Positions 1 through 8,449 of a stretch of 64,000 nt of DNA are shown one piece after another (within the stretch, counting starts at the first letter, position 1; each line of letters opens with the position of its first letter). The DNA comes from Oxalobacter sp. (GTDB lineage Bacteria > Pseudomonadota > Gammaproteobacteria > Burkholderiales > Burkholderiaceae_D): NCBI GenBank assembly GCA_003605115.1, contig QZKY01000011.1, positions 248,001 to 312,000 on the forward strand, read 5' to 3'. The notes beneath the pieces are model-generated. The model was not told where the DNA came from. It worked only from the letters and a program-made list of their open reading frames with translations, and ran no database searches. A program made the position numbers and the translations under genes.

Positions 1-1
1 C

Positions 2-2395
2 GGACATGAATACGTCATCACGCTCGAACCGGGGCAGACGACGCCAGCGCCGTGGGTCAATGTCATCGCCAGTCCGTTCATCGGCACGGTGGTGAGTGAA
101 AGCGGTAGTGCCTATACCTGGGTAGAGAATGCCCATGAATTCCGCTTGACCACCTGGCACAACGATCCGATCAGCGACAGTAGCGGTGAAGCGATATACA
201 TTCGCGACGACGAAACAGGCGCATTCTGGTCGCCGACGCCTTTGCCGGTTCATAGCCGCTCCGGGTATGTGTGTCGACATGGATTTGGATACAGCGTGTT
301 CGAGCATTACGAATCCGGCATCTCATCGGAACTTCACAACTATGTCGCTATGGATGCGCCGGTGAAGTTTGCGGTCATCAAACTGCGTAATCATTCCGGA
401 CGGTTCCGGAAACTGTCACTGGCAGGATATTGGGAGTTGGTGCTAGGCGAGTGGCGACACGGCAACATGATGCACATCGTTACCGAAACGGATCCGCACA
501 GTGGCGCACTGTTTGCGCGCAATGCATACGGTCGAGAATGTGCCAATCGCGTTGTGTTTGCGCATGTCAGTGCGTCGTCGCGTTCGGTGACGGGAAACCG
601 TGCAGAATTCCTGGGACGCAACGGATCAATGGCCAGTCCGGCAGCGATGCGCCGCAGGCGTTTGTCGGGCAATACGGGTGCTGGCCTTGATCCATGCGCA
701 GCGATACAGACGCACATTGAGTTGGAAGATGGGGCGGAGACCGAGATCGTGTTTGTCTTTGGTGCGGCGCTCAATAATGAAGAAGCGCGACAATTCATTC
801 ATCAATACGGCTGGCCGGAGGGCGCACGACAGGCGCTGGAAACCGTTTGGGCATACTGGAACCGTGCCCTGGGTGCGGTGCATGTGGAAACGCCGGATAA
901 GGCGCTGGATGTGTTGGCCAATGGCTGGCTGCTTTATCAAACGCTCTCCTCCAGATTGTGGGGGCGCAGCGGCTATTACCAGTCGGGCGGTGCTTATGGA
1001 TTCCGCGATCAATTGCAGGACACCATGGCACTGATCCATGCGACTCCTTGGCTTGCGCGTGAGCAGTTGATTCGTTGTGCAGAGCGCCAGTTTCTTCAAG
1101 GCGACGTGCAGCACTGGTGGCACCCGCCAAGTGGACAAGGGGTGCGCACGCACTTTTCCGACGATTATCTTTGGTTGCCGTATGCAACCTGCCGTTATGT
1201 GATGGCGACTGGCGATATAGGGGTACTCGACGAAGTCGTGCATTTTCTGGAAGGCCGCGAGTTGAGTCCCGATCAGGAAGCGTATTACGATCAGCCGCAA
1301 CGTTCGGTTCAATCAGCCAGCTTGTATGAGCATTGCGTGCGTGCGATGAAACATGGCTTGCGTTTTGGCGAACACAACTTGCCGCTGATGGGCTGCGGTG
1401 ACTGGAACGACGGTATGAATCTTGTTGGTCAGGATGGCAAGGGCGAAAGCGTTTGGCTGGCCTGGTTCCTCTACAAAAATCTTCAGCAGTTTTCCATTCT
1501 GGCGCGTCAGCACGGTGATGAAACCTTTGCCGGAATTTGCACGACACAGGCTTCACTCTTGCTTGGCAATATTGAAGCCAATGCCTGGGATGGGGAATGG
1601 TATCGTCGCGCATATTTTGATGACGGCACCCCCTTGGGTTCGGCGGAAAATGAAGAATGCCAAATCGATTCAATCAGCCAGAGTTGGTCCGTCATCTCGG
1701 GCGGCGGCGATCCCGCGCGCGCGCATCAGGCCATGGCCGCGGTGGACAAGCGCCTGGTACGACGCGACGCACAGATGATCCAATTGCTCGATCCGCCTTT
1801 CGATCGATCAGATCTTGAGCCGGGCTACATCAAGGGTTACGTGCCCGGTGTGCGCGAGAACGGCGGTCAATATACCCATGCCGCGATTTGGACCACGATG
1901 GCCTTTGCCATGATGGGGGATAAGGAGCGCGCGTGGGAATTGTTTGCCATGCTGAACCCGATCAACCACGGAAGTAAACCGGAAGACATTGCGCGTTACA
2001 AGGTCGAGCCCTATGTCATGTGCGCAGACATATACGGAACCGAACCGCACACAGGACGTGGCGGGTGGACCTGGTATACCGGCGCTGCAGGGTGGATGTA
2101 TCGGCTGACCGTGGAAACGCTACTGGGCTTGCAACTGGATGTGGACAAGTTGCGTATTGCACCGTGCATCCCGGCGCACTGGGATGCATACAAAATCCAC
2201 TACCGTTATCGCGAGACGTTTTATCATATCAGCCTCAAGCGTGTGGGTGAAGCGTCGGAACAGGTGGTCAGTGTGACGGTGGATGGGGTTTTAGGTGAAG
2301 TCATCGTTGATGCAAGTGGAAGAACGCAGGGCATGATCCCGCTTGTGGACGACCGAAATGAGCACCATGTCGAAGTGGCACTCGGTAAAATTTAG
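2..2395 (+). CDS. ndvB: Cyclic beta-1,2-glucan synthase, C-terminal GH94 part (5' end outside the window)
   Basis: The reading frame is open from base 2, so the protein continues upstream; full NdvB/ChvB-type proteins are about 2800 residues and only about 797 C-terminal residues are here. The part seen is a glycoside phosphorylase (GH94) module: an N-terminal beta-sandwich (motif ENAHEFRLTTWHNDP), then an (alpha/alpha)6 barrel with the GDWNDGMN motif carrying the catalytic Asp (codon near 1401), and NGGQYTHAAIWTT further on. In NdvB this domain trims and sets the length of the glucan made by an N-terminal GT84 domain and cyclised into periplasmic osmoregulatory glucan. A stand-alone cellobiose-phosphorylase-like enzyme cannot be excluded without the upstream sequence, but the conserved residues before the first GTG (base 89) argue for a longer protein. 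No clear terminator follows. Confidence 0.85.
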   Translation, partial: GHEYVITLEPGQTTPAPWVNVIASPFIGTVVSESGSAYTWVENAHEFRLTTWHNDPISDSSGEAIYIRDDETGAFWSPTPLPVHSRSGYVCRHGFGYSVFEHYESGISSELHNYVAMDAPVKFAVIKLRNHSGRFRKLSLAGYWELVLGEWRHGNMMHIVTETDPHSGALFARNAYGRECANRVVFAHVSASSRSVTGNRAEFLGRNGSMASPAAMRRRRLSGNTGAGLDPCAAIQTHIELEDGAETEIVFVFGAALNNEEARQFIHQYGWPEGARQALETVWAYWNRALGAVHVETPDKALDVLANGWLLYQTLSSRLWGRSGYYQSGGAYGFRDQLQDTMALIHATPWLAREQLIRCAERQFLQGDVQHWWHPPSGQGVRTHFSDDYLWLPYATCRYVMATGDIGVLDEVVHFLEGRELSPDQEAYYDQPQRSVQSASLYEHCVRAMKHGLRFGEHNLPLMGCGDWNDGMNLVGQDGKGESVWLAWFLYKNLQQFSILARQHGDETFAGICTTQASLLLGNIEANAWDGEWYRRAYFDDGTPLGSAENEECQIDSISQSWSVISGGGDPARAHQAMAAVDKRLVRRDAQMIQLLDPPFDRSDLEPGYIKGYVPGVRENGGQYTHAAIWTTMAFAMMGDKERAWELFAMLNPINHGSKPEDIARYKVEPYVMCADIYGTEPHTGRGGWTWYTGAAGWMYRLTVETLLGLQLDVDKLRIAPCIPAHWDAYKIHYRYRETFYHISLKRVGEASEQVVSVTVDGVLGEVIVDASGRTQGMIPLVDDRNEHHVEVALGKI

Positions 2396-2539
2396 GTCTC
2401 AAATCGTCGTACCCCTATCGGCGCAAGTACATCTGACGAGATCGTCATGAAGTATTTTTGCCCGGAATAACGCGACCATGCTTTCCACCATTTGAGCCAT
2501 TACTTTTAGGTCATGTCACAGCGTGTGGTTTCAGAGTGA

Positions 2540-2686
2540 TCAAAGGCGTTTGCCACGGATGAGGCGTATTAGGATGACCACGACTGCGATGATCAGAAGT
2601 ACGTGAATAAATCCCCCCATGGTATAGGACGAAACCAGGCCAAGCAGCCACAAGACAATCAGAATAATCGCGATAGTTTCAAGCAT
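2540..2686 (-). CDS. Small lmo0937-type membrane protein (48 aa)
   Basis: A short frame on the minus strand, starting at ATG 2686 and ending TGA at 2540. It starts MLETIAIILIVLWLLGLVSS and ends RLIRGKRL. Two hydrophobic helices (about residues 4-20 and 27-41) are joined by a short turn containing YTMGGFIH, with a basic C-terminus. This layout matches the lmo0937/DUF5670 family of about 50-residue inner-membrane proteins, common in soil and stress-tolerant bacteria and of unknown function. A GGAG lies about 7 bases before the ATG. It sits just downstream of the BON lipoprotein gene on the same strand (34 bp gap), so the two are probably co-transcribed as an envelope stress pair. Confidence 0.75.
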   Translation of the reverse strand: MLETIAIILIVLWLLGLVSSYTMGGFIHVLLIIAVVVILIRLIRGKRL

Positions 2687-2720
2687 ATTTTCACTCCAGG
2701 GTTGGCGACGCGGCTGACGT

Positions 2721-3035
2721 TCAATATTTCAGTCGCATATCATTGTTGACGGATTTCACGCCCTTGACGCTGCGCGCAATCTCGACCGCTCTGCTGATGC
2801 TTTGCTGAGAGCTGACAAAGCCACTGAGTTGTACGACACCTTTGAAAGTTTCGACATTGATTTCGGCGGATTTCAGTTTCGGTTCTTTGACAATGGCCGC
2901 CTTCACTTTCGTCGTAATCACGGTGTCGTCTATGTATTCTCCGGTGCCTTCTTGTTTGGAAGACGATGCGCAGCCCACCAAGGTCGTCAGAATGACAGCG
3001 AAGAAAAAAGTAGACAAATATTTTGAAAGTTTCAT
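2721..3035 (-). CDS. BON-domain lipoprotein (OsmY-like)
   Basis: 104 residues. The N-terminal signal has a hydrophobic stretch ending in the lipobox LVGC (Cys22), so the mature protein is probably a periplasmic lipoprotein. A single BON domain fills residues 37-104 (DDTVITTKVKAAI, then VQLSGFVSS and VKGVKSVNNDM). BON domains bind phospholipid membranes, and OsmY/DolP-type proteins act in osmotic stress and outer-membrane integrity. The start is backed by a strong ribosome binding site (AAGGAG, about 8 bases upstream). The gene diverges from the permease gene at 3365 and is followed by the 48-residue membrane protein on the same strand. E. coli OsmY has two BON domains; this has one. Confidence 0.85.
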   Translation of the reverse strand: MKLSKYLSTFFFAVILTTLVGCASSSKQEGTGEYIDDTVITTKVKAAIVKEPKLKSAEINVETFKGVVQLSGFVSSQQSISRAVEIARSVKGVKSVNNDMRLKY

Positions 3036-3364
3036 ATAGGATACTCCTTTGCAATTCAGGCAGAAACGATAATCAAGGACGAATTCCAGCGCTCACTATG
3101 AACCATTTTTTAGAGCCTTCGGTTTTTTTAATGATTTTCTTTGCGACTGCGCAAGGATCGTGAGAATAGTCATTTGCCGTTCCGTTACTGTGTTTAGCGT
3201 TTAATTGCAATATACGTGTGCCGAAAAGCAAGACATTGGCAATAGTGTGCTATTTTATGCAGCGCTAATGTTGCACGCGGTCAATAAGACAATCGATGGC
3301 CGTGCACAGTAGCGCGACATTCCGGGTTTTCCTCACATACAGAAGTTCAACATCGGAATATCCA
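3036..3364. other. Divergent intergenic region, no gene seen
   Basis: A 329-bp AT-rich gap between the BON lipoprotein gene (minus) and the AI-2E permease gene (plus). It must hold the promoters for both. I see the BON ribosome binding site next to its start, but no pair of -35/-10 boxes good enough to call. No open frame with a ribosome site was found. Confidence 0.4.
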
Positions 3365-4444
3365 ATGAACGAACCGCACGACAAGCTTCAGCGTCAGACA
3401 TTGCACTTTTTACTGGTTGCCGTGACCCTTGCTTTCGCGTGGGTTTTGCTTCCGTTCTATGAGTCGATATTGTGGGGCATTGTTTTGGCAATCATTTTTT
3501 CGCCGGTGCAACGCAGGCTCCTTCTGATAATGCGACGAAGACGCAATTTGGCCGCATTCACTACGCTCCTAGTGATTCTGTTCGCTGTATTCATCCCATT
3601 GGTGTTGGTCGCCGCATCATTGATACAAGATGGATCACGATTTTATGAAAGAATTAAATCCGGCGAGTTGAACCTCGACGTTTACTTTCAACAAGGCATT
3701 GCGTCCCTGCCGACTTGGCTGGCCGATCTCCTGTCCAGGTTTGGATTAGGGGACTTTTCCACTTTGCGAGAGACTTTGTCAGTTGCGGCCACTAAAGGAG
3801 GCATGTATATCACTTCCAAGGTGCTGAACATTGGACAAAATACAGCCATATTCGCCATTGGTATCTGCATCATGTTGTACTTGCTGTTTGCCTTGCTGCG
3901 TGATGGTCACCTGTTGACGCAGAAGATAAAGCGGATGATCCCCATGCATGAAGCGCATAAGCAGCTACTGTTTTCCAGATTTACCACTGTGATTCGCGCC
4001 ACGGTAAAGGGCAATATCTTTGTGGCAGCGATTCAGGGCGGATTGGGCGGGGTGATGTTCTGGTTCCTGGGGATACCGGGGCCGATGTTGTGGGGCGTCA
4101 TGATGGCGCTCATGTCCTTGTTGCCAGCGGTTGGGGCGTCCGTTATCTGGGCACCTGTAGCGATCTATTTCCTCATCACCGGTTCGATTTGGCAAGGCGT
4201 TACATTGATTGCTTACGGCATACTGGTGATTGGATTGATCGACAATATTCTGCGCCCCATATTGGTTGGCGGTGATGCGCAAATGCCGAACTATGTTGTG
4301 TTTATCTCGACACTGGGGGGTATTGCCACCTTCGGCCTGAATGGATTCATTATGGGTCCGGTGATTGCAGCCTTGTTCATCGCCACGTGGGATATGTTTT
4401 CTTTGGAAAAGGTTGCGGCTGAAGATGAAACAAGTGAATCCTGA
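3365..4444 (+). CDS. AI-2E family (PerM/YdiK-like) membrane permease
   Basis: About 359 residues with seven to eight predicted membrane helices, in the layout of Pfam AI-2E_transport: a helix pair at the N-terminus (LHFLLVAVTLAFAWVLLPFY; WGIVLAIIFSP), a soluble middle part, then a conserved C-terminal helix bundle (GLGGVMFWFLGIPG, DNILRPILVG, FGLNGFIMGPVIAALF). Family members include TqsA (autoinducer-2 export), PerM and Na+/H+ antiporters, so the substrate cannot be assigned. I chose ATG 3365 over the in-frame ATG 3296 because GGAA lies about 9 bases before it and the 23 extra residues look unlike a membrane protein start. No partner gene is obvious. Confidence 0.8.
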   Translation: MNEPHDKLQRQTLHFLLVAVTLAFAWVLLPFYESILWGIVLAIIFSPVQRRLLLIMRRRRNLAAFTTLLVILFAVFIPLVLVAASLIQDGSRFYERIKSGELNLDVYFQQGIASLPTWLADLLSRFGLGDFSTLRETLSVAATKGGMYITSKVLNIGQNTAIFAIGICIMLYLLFALLRDGHLLTQKIKRMIPMHEAHKQLLFSRFTTVIRATVKGNIFVAAIQGGLGGVMFWFLGIPGPMLWGVMMALMSLLPAVGASVIWAPVAIYFLITGSIWQGVTLIAYGILVIGLIDNILRPILVGGDAQMPNYVVFISTLGGIATFGLNGFIMGPVIAALFIATWDMFSLEKVAAEDETSES

Positions 4445-4647
4445 CGCGGTATTCATTTTTTTGCACAGCCAGTCCTTTAAGCCTTTCCTCACCATGATTC
4501 CACGCGCTTGGCATGTGCTTTTGCTTTCTGAGCTGTTTTACGTAGTTAATCTTTACCAATACCCACATCCCCAGTACTATTTTTCTTTTCTTGGGCAAGT
4601 CACTGCAATAGACTGTCCATGTCATTGACCCCAGAGCGGAGACGAAC

Positions 4648-5004
4648 ATGAAAATCCTGATTATTTTTAACCATGAGCCCTACGACGGTACAGATGTAAC
4701 GTGGAATGGTTTACGCTTGGCGGGGCAGTTGTCCAAAAACGGACAACAGGTTCGAATTTTCCTGATGAACGACGCTGTGGATATGGCGCGCGATGTTTGT
4801 ACGCCGCCGCCCGGCTACGACCAGGATTTGTCCAAGATGCTCAAAGACTTGATTGGGCAAGGAGTGCCGGTCAAGGTGTGCGGCACGTGCATGGCGCGGT
4901 GCGGCATTTACAAGAATGAACCGTATTTTGAAGGAGCAGAACGTTCGACGATGCAGGCATTGTCCGAGTGGGTGGTGGAGAGTGACAAAGTCCTGACGTT
5001 TTGA
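4648..5004 (+). CDS. DsrE/DsrF-like family protein
   Basis: 118 residues; the beginning MKILIIFNHEPYDGTD and the central RIFLMNDAVDMA fit the DsrE/DsrF/TusD fold (small alpha/beta sulfur-relay proteins). Conserved cysteines sit in VKVCGTCMARCGI (about residues 77-86), matching the place of the persulfide-carrying Cys of DsrE/TusD. Members pass sulfane sulfur in tRNA thiolation or sulfur oxidation, or act as small redox proteins; no Tus, Dsr or rhodanese genes lie nearby, so the role is open. The RBS (GCGGAGACGAAC) is close to the ATG. The gene stands alone, followed by a convergent gene with its own terminator. Confidence 0.75.
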   Translation: MKILIIFNHEPYDGTDVTWNGLRLAGQLSKNGQQVRIFLMNDAVDMARDVCTPPPGYDQDLSKMLKDLIGQGVPVKVCGTCMARCGIYKNEPYFEGAERSTMQALSEWVVESDKVLTF

Positions 5005-5009
5005 GGCAT

Positions 5010-5041
5010 GAAAAAACCCGCGATCTTTACGAAGACGCGGG
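5010..5041 (-). terminator. Intrinsic terminator of the minus-strand gene at 5087-5356
   Basis: CCCGCG (5017-5022) pairs with CGCGGG (5036-5041). Read on the minus strand the stem is followed directly by six T residues (5011-5016 on the plus strand are A). On the plus strand there is no T tract, so it mainly serves the minus-strand gene, though the stem lies right after the DsrE stop codon. Confidence 0.7.
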
Positions 5042-5086
5042 CAGTCAGGTTTCGCGACAATCGACTAATCGCTTTTTGGTAAATGC

Positions 5087-5356
5087 CTATTTGATTAGGA
5101 AAGACATTTGTTCTCCTACTGAATCGGCGTAGAAGCTCTCAAAACTGTTCCGAAAAAATTCACATTTTTTGTGGAACATTCTTTTGGTTTTGTATACTTT
5201 GCCCCACTTGTCTCGATAAACGATGTAGCCCTTGGTTCTCCTCAGGACAAAAATGACGTTGCGGTTAACGTAGCCGCAACCTCCGAAAATGGTTTCGCCT
5301 TCGTAATGCTCCTGTTTTTTGAACCGGAATGAGGGCTTTTTGGAAGCACTGGACAT
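5087..5356 (-). CDS. Hypothetical basic protein (89 aa)
   Basis: I do not recognise this protein. Taken from ATG 5356, it is 89 residues, rich in Lys, Arg, Phe and Tyr (for example KKPSFRFKKQEHYEGETIFG and WGKVYKTKRMFHKKCEFF), without signal peptide or membrane helix. The start is chosen because AGGAAAGGGG lies about 5 bases before it; the frame is open 24 codons further up but without such a site. It has its own rho-independent terminator downstream, which argues for a real single-gene unit. It is more AT-rich than its neighbours. A nucleic-acid-binding role is possible from charge alone, but nothing specific supports it. Confidence 0.55.
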   Translation of the reverse strand: MSSASKKPSFRFKKQEHYEGETIFGGCGYVNRNVIFVLRRTKGYIVYRDKWGKVYKTKRMFHKKCEFFRNSFESFYADSVGEQMSFLIK

Positions 5357-5581
5357 TTTTTCCCCTTTCCTGAATAAATGATTAACTGATTGCCACTCGG
5401 AATGGGGGTAGTATAGCCTCATCGACATTCAACCGGGGTGCAAAAAGGGGAGCGTCCGCATATTTTTTGCCGTCGCCGCCATGTCTTGATGGTGACTGAA
5501 GAACTGTCGTATCATGACCAAGTGCTATCGTACGTGTTGGCCTTGTTTGATCCCTATGTGACAAGGATGAGGGAGAAGAGC

Positions 5582-6031
5582 ATGAAACCCGTTCAAACTT
5601 ATCAAGCGACCGGCATCACGGTGACGTTTGATCCAAACCTGTGCATTCATTCAGCGGTTTGTCTGAAATCGCTTCCGGCGGTTTTTGACACGCGGCGTAA
5701 ACCCTGGATTCAAGTAGCGGCGGCCACTGTTAGTCAAATCGCATCGACGATCGACAAGTGCCCTTCCCGTGCGCTGAAATACGTGCTGGAAGGGCGGGAG
5801 ATGTCGGCAGACGAGGCCAAAAACGGGCAAGCGCAAACCGTGACGACTATTCAACTTGCCCGGGACGGCCCTTTGCTGGTCAGTGGAGCCTTTGTCGTGA
5901 TCGATGAAAATGGTGTCGAGATGGAGACCACAGAAACAGCCGCCTTATGCCGGTGCGGCGCAACAGGCAATTCGCCGTTTTGCGATGGCAGCCATTTGAC
6001 GATCAGGTTTGTGACAAAGCCAAAAAGATAA
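5582..6031 (+). CDS. (4Fe-4S) mono-cluster plus CDGSH iron-sulfur protein
   Basis: 149 residues from ATG 5582, preceded by AGGGAGAAGAG. The N-terminal half is a Fer4_19 (divergent 4Fe-4S mono-cluster) domain with Cys21, Cys27 and DKCPSRAL (about residue 60). The C-terminal half is a CDGSH domain: CRCGATGNSPFCDGSH gives the three Cys and one His ligands of a redox-active 2Fe-2S cluster. The pairing of these two domains is common in bacterial small Fe-S proteins of unknown role, probably in redox sensing or Fe-S/electron transfer in the cytoplasm. The gene stands alone and converges on hss across a hairpin. Confidence 0.85.
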   Translation: MKPVQTYQATGITVTFDPNLCIHSAVCLKSLPAVFDTRRKPWIQVAAATVSQIASTIDKCPSRALKYVLEGREMSADEAKNGQAQTVTTIQLARDGPLLVSGAFVVIDENGVEMETTETAALCRCGATGNSPFCDGSHLTIRFVTKPKR

Positions 6032-6043
6032 ATCGACATGGTT

Positions 6044-6065
6044 CAGGTTGGGTTGCCCCAACCTG
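6044..6065. terminator. Convergent hairpin between the CDGSH gene and hss
   Basis: CAGGTTGGG (6044-6052) pairs perfectly with CCCAACCTG (6057-6065), loop of four. The flanks are AT-rich but not clean T tracts, so it may act on both strands with modest strength. Confidence 0.55.
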
Positions 6066-6070
6066 ATTGA

Positions 6071-7489
6071 TTATTTGACGATGATGTTCTTGAATTGCCA
6101 GGGGTCGTCGTTGTCGATGTCTTCTTCGAAGAGTGCTGTGCGATCCTGTAATGGTGTCCACTCTCCCCAGATACCAACGATTTCACCGAGGTAGGGTTCC
6201 GCCACTTCGAGCATCGCAATATCGTTGATGTCGTCCGGTTCCACTACGCCGAGATCCGGATTTTGCAGTGCCCAGATGACACCGGCCAGCACGCCTGCCG
6301 TCACTTGCAAGCTGGTGGCATTGTTGTGTGGAGCGAGCTTGCGCGCCTCTTCGATGGAAAGACGTGAGCCATACCAGTACACGCCCTCCTTGTTCCCCAT
6401 GAGAAGCACACCGAGTTCGTCGATGCCGGTGAGGATTTCATCTCGAATCAATCGGGTGTTGGCTTGCATTTGCATATTTTTGCCCGCGAGTTCGTGAATT
6501 GAGAGTACCGCGTCGTCGCAGGGATGATAGGCGTAATGTACGGTGGGGCGGTAGACGACCTGGCCACTCTCCTTGACCGTCAGGTAGTCGGCAATCGAAA
6601 TGGCTTCATTGTGGGTGATCAGAAAGCCGTGGTACGGTCCTTCGATCGGCGTCCAGCTCCGTACGCGTGTGGAAATGCCGGGGCGATCCAGATAAATTGC
6701 CGCGTCGCTGCCATAACCGTGGCGTCGCGCTTCTGTTGGCCAGTATTTTTCATGGCTGCCCCAGCCGAGTTCGGCGGGCTGCATGCCTTCGCTGACGAAT
6801 CCATCGATCGACCAGGTATTGACGAATTCGCCGCGTCGCTTGCGAAGGGAGGCAACCTGGGTGTCGCGTTCCGCGATGTGAATCACCTTGATGCCGAGTT
6901 GTTGCGCCAGCTTGCCCCAGCCTTCGCGCGTGGCGGGGCGTTTGGTGGTCAGACCATTGTCGAGCGCGATGTTCATCAAGCCTTGCTTGACGAAGGCAGA
7001 AACGAGGCCGGGGTTCGCGCCTTGCGAGATGACGGCAGTGGGACCCTTGTGCTTGTCGCGGCCAAACTCGAGTGCTTTTTCACGTAGCGCGTAATTGGAA
7101 CGCTGCGATGGGGTCAGCGATGGATCAGTATAACCGCCGGGCCAAGGTTCAATGCAGGTGTCGAGGTAGTGCGCTTCGCGCTGCCAGCACAATTCAATGA
7201 GTGCGAGACTGGAAACATCCACGGAGAGATTGACCAGAAAGTCGCCTTTGCTCAGGTACGGTTCAAGCACGGCTTTGTAATTTTCTTTCGTGATAGCCTT
7301 GCGCTCGCAGGTCGCGCCATATTTTCGTGCGATGCCTTCTGGATCGCCTTCTGGTGCGAAAATCACGATTTGCCAAGGATCCATCTGGATGTGTCTGAGC
7401 AGTAGCGGCAACACACCGCGACCAATGCTGCCAAAACCAACCATCACCAGATTGCGAGAAAACTGAGCGTGTTTGATGTGTGTTTCCAA
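6071..7489 (-). CDS. hss: Homospermidine synthase
   Basis: 472 residues matching the bacterial homospermidine synthase / saccharopine-dehydrogenase-like family in length and layout. The Rossmann motif VGFGSIGRGVLPLLL is at residues 17-31; typical stretches are CIEPWPGGYTDPS and GANPGLVSAFVKQG, and a C-terminal VYWYGSRLSIEEARKLAPHN. The enzyme uses NAD+ to make sym-homospermidine from two putrescines, or from putrescine and spermidine, in the cytosol. It is transcribed away from the regulator gene at 7664. No other polyamine genes are seen here. Confidence 0.92.
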   Translation of the reverse strand: METHIKHAQFSRNLVMVGFGSIGRGVLPLLLRHIQMDPWQIVIFAPEGDPEGIARKYGATCERKAITKENYKAVLEPYLSKGDFLVNLSVDVSSLALIELCWQREAHYLDTCIEPWPGGYTDPSLTPSQRSNYALREKALEFGRDKHKGPTAVISQGANPGLVSAFVKQGLMNIALDNGLTTKRPATREGWGKLAQQLGIKVIHIAERDTQVASLRKRRGEFVNTWSIDGFVSEGMQPAELGWGSHEKYWPTEARRHGYGSDAAIYLDRPGISTRVRSWTPIEGPYHGFLITHNEAISIADYLTVKESGQVVYRPTVHYAYHPCDDAVLSIHELAGKNMQMQANTRLIRDEILTGIDELGVLLMGNKEGVYWYGSRLSIEEARKLAPHNNATSLQVTAGVLAGVIWALQNPDLGVVEPDDINDIAMLEVAEPYLGEIVGIWGEWTPLQDRTALFEEDIDNDDPWQFKNIIVK

Positions 7490-7663
7490 TTTTGAGTACC
7501 TTAATAAAAAAGTGTTTAAAAGCGTTCGATAGAAGATCCTTTAGAGATACTGTTTTCTTTGCCAGAAACCGCATTTTAATGGTAACGGTTACAATTTCCA
7601 GCGTTTAGCTCGGAAAATTCGAAAAAATTACGCATAGCGAGGTGGCTGAGGCAGCCAGTAGTG

Positions 7664-8371
7664 ATGAAAATTACCATCCTTTCCTTTGAGCATCAAAAAG
7701 AATCCGACAAGGTTTGCGCAGTATTGCGCGCAGGCGGTCATGCGTGCAGCGTGATCGAGACGCCAAAAGCACTGCTCGACAAATTGAAAGGCGACGTCTG
7801 CGACTTGTTGCTGGTGTGCGTGCCGACATCCGGACGCGATGTGCTGACATGCTTGCGCGCTGCCAAAGAGGCGACATCCGGAAGCTTGCCCGTGCTGGCA
7901 TTGCTGGATGCGAGCCTTTGTTTCCCGGAGGATGTGGCGGAGTGGGGCGCGGCAGGACTGGATGATTATCTGACACTCCCAGTGCGGCGATCCGATCTGC
8001 TTTTGCGCGTCAATGTTTTACTGCGGCGTGCCTGGCCGGACAAGATGGGGCGTGCGCAATTACGAATGGATGCTTTTGTTTTCGACAGCATTTCTGGCAC
8101 GCTGCGTCGCAATGGCGAGGTCATTACGCTAACGCACAAGGAATTCGAACTGGCCATGATGTTTTTTCGGCATCTCAATCAGCCGCTTTCGCGCACGACT
8201 TTGCTGGAAACCTTGTGGAGCAAGGAACCCGATGCTTCGTCTCGAACCGTGGATACGCATGTCTCGCGTGTGCGAAACAAATTGGGCTTGCAGAACGACC
8301 CGGCATTTCGCATTGTGCCGGTATACGGTTATGGCTATGTGCTGGAAAAGTTGGGAAGTGGCGGGTCGTGA
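7664..8371 (+). CDS. OmpR-family regulator with degenerate receiver domain
   Basis: About 235 residues: receiver-like domain (1-120) and OmpR/PhoB winged helix (135-230; LRRNGEVITLTHKEFELA, SRTVDTHVSRVRNKLG, VPVYGYGYVLEKL). The DNA-binding half is normal. The receiver is not: in DLLLVCVPTSG the place of the phospho-acceptor Asp holds Cys, and the conserved Lys of the usual KP motif is Leu (DDYLTLPV). The acidic pair near the N-terminus is also missing (LSFEHQKES). It therefore probably works without phosphorylation, as known for atypical regulators. No histidine kinase is adjacent. GTG 7661 is an alternative start one codon upstream. Confidence 0.85.
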   Translation: MKITILSFEHQKESDKVCAVLRAGGHACSVIETPKALLDKLKGDVCDLLLVCVPTSGRDVLTCLRAAKEATSGSLPVLALLDASLCFPEDVAEWGAAGLDDYLTLPVRRSDLLLRVNVLLRRAWPDKMGRAQLRMDAFVFDSISGTLRRNGEVITLTHKEFELAMMFFRHLNQPLSRTTLLETLWSKEPDASSRTVDTHVSRVRNKLGLQNDPAFRIVPVYGYGYVLEKLGSGGS

Positions 8372-8389
8372 GCCGGATCGCACGTCCGC

Positions 8390-8395
8390 TATAAT
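8390..8395 (+). promoter_or_regulatory. Probable -10 box upstream of prfA
   Basis: A perfect TATAAT 55 bases before the prfA start. The -35 region (near 8366-8371, TCGTGA, spacing 18) is weak, so this is a likely but not certain sigma-70 promoter. Confidence 0.5.
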
Positions 8396-8449
8396 GCGTC
8401 ACGAATAATTGATGCCCTGTCTTTTCTCCAGTTTACTTAGAAATCCCAT

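Noticed and set aside
4365-4628. Frames across the permease 3' end and the following gap
   Set aside because: They overlap the permease gene and have no ribosome site; the 203-bp gap after 4444 shows no supported gene.
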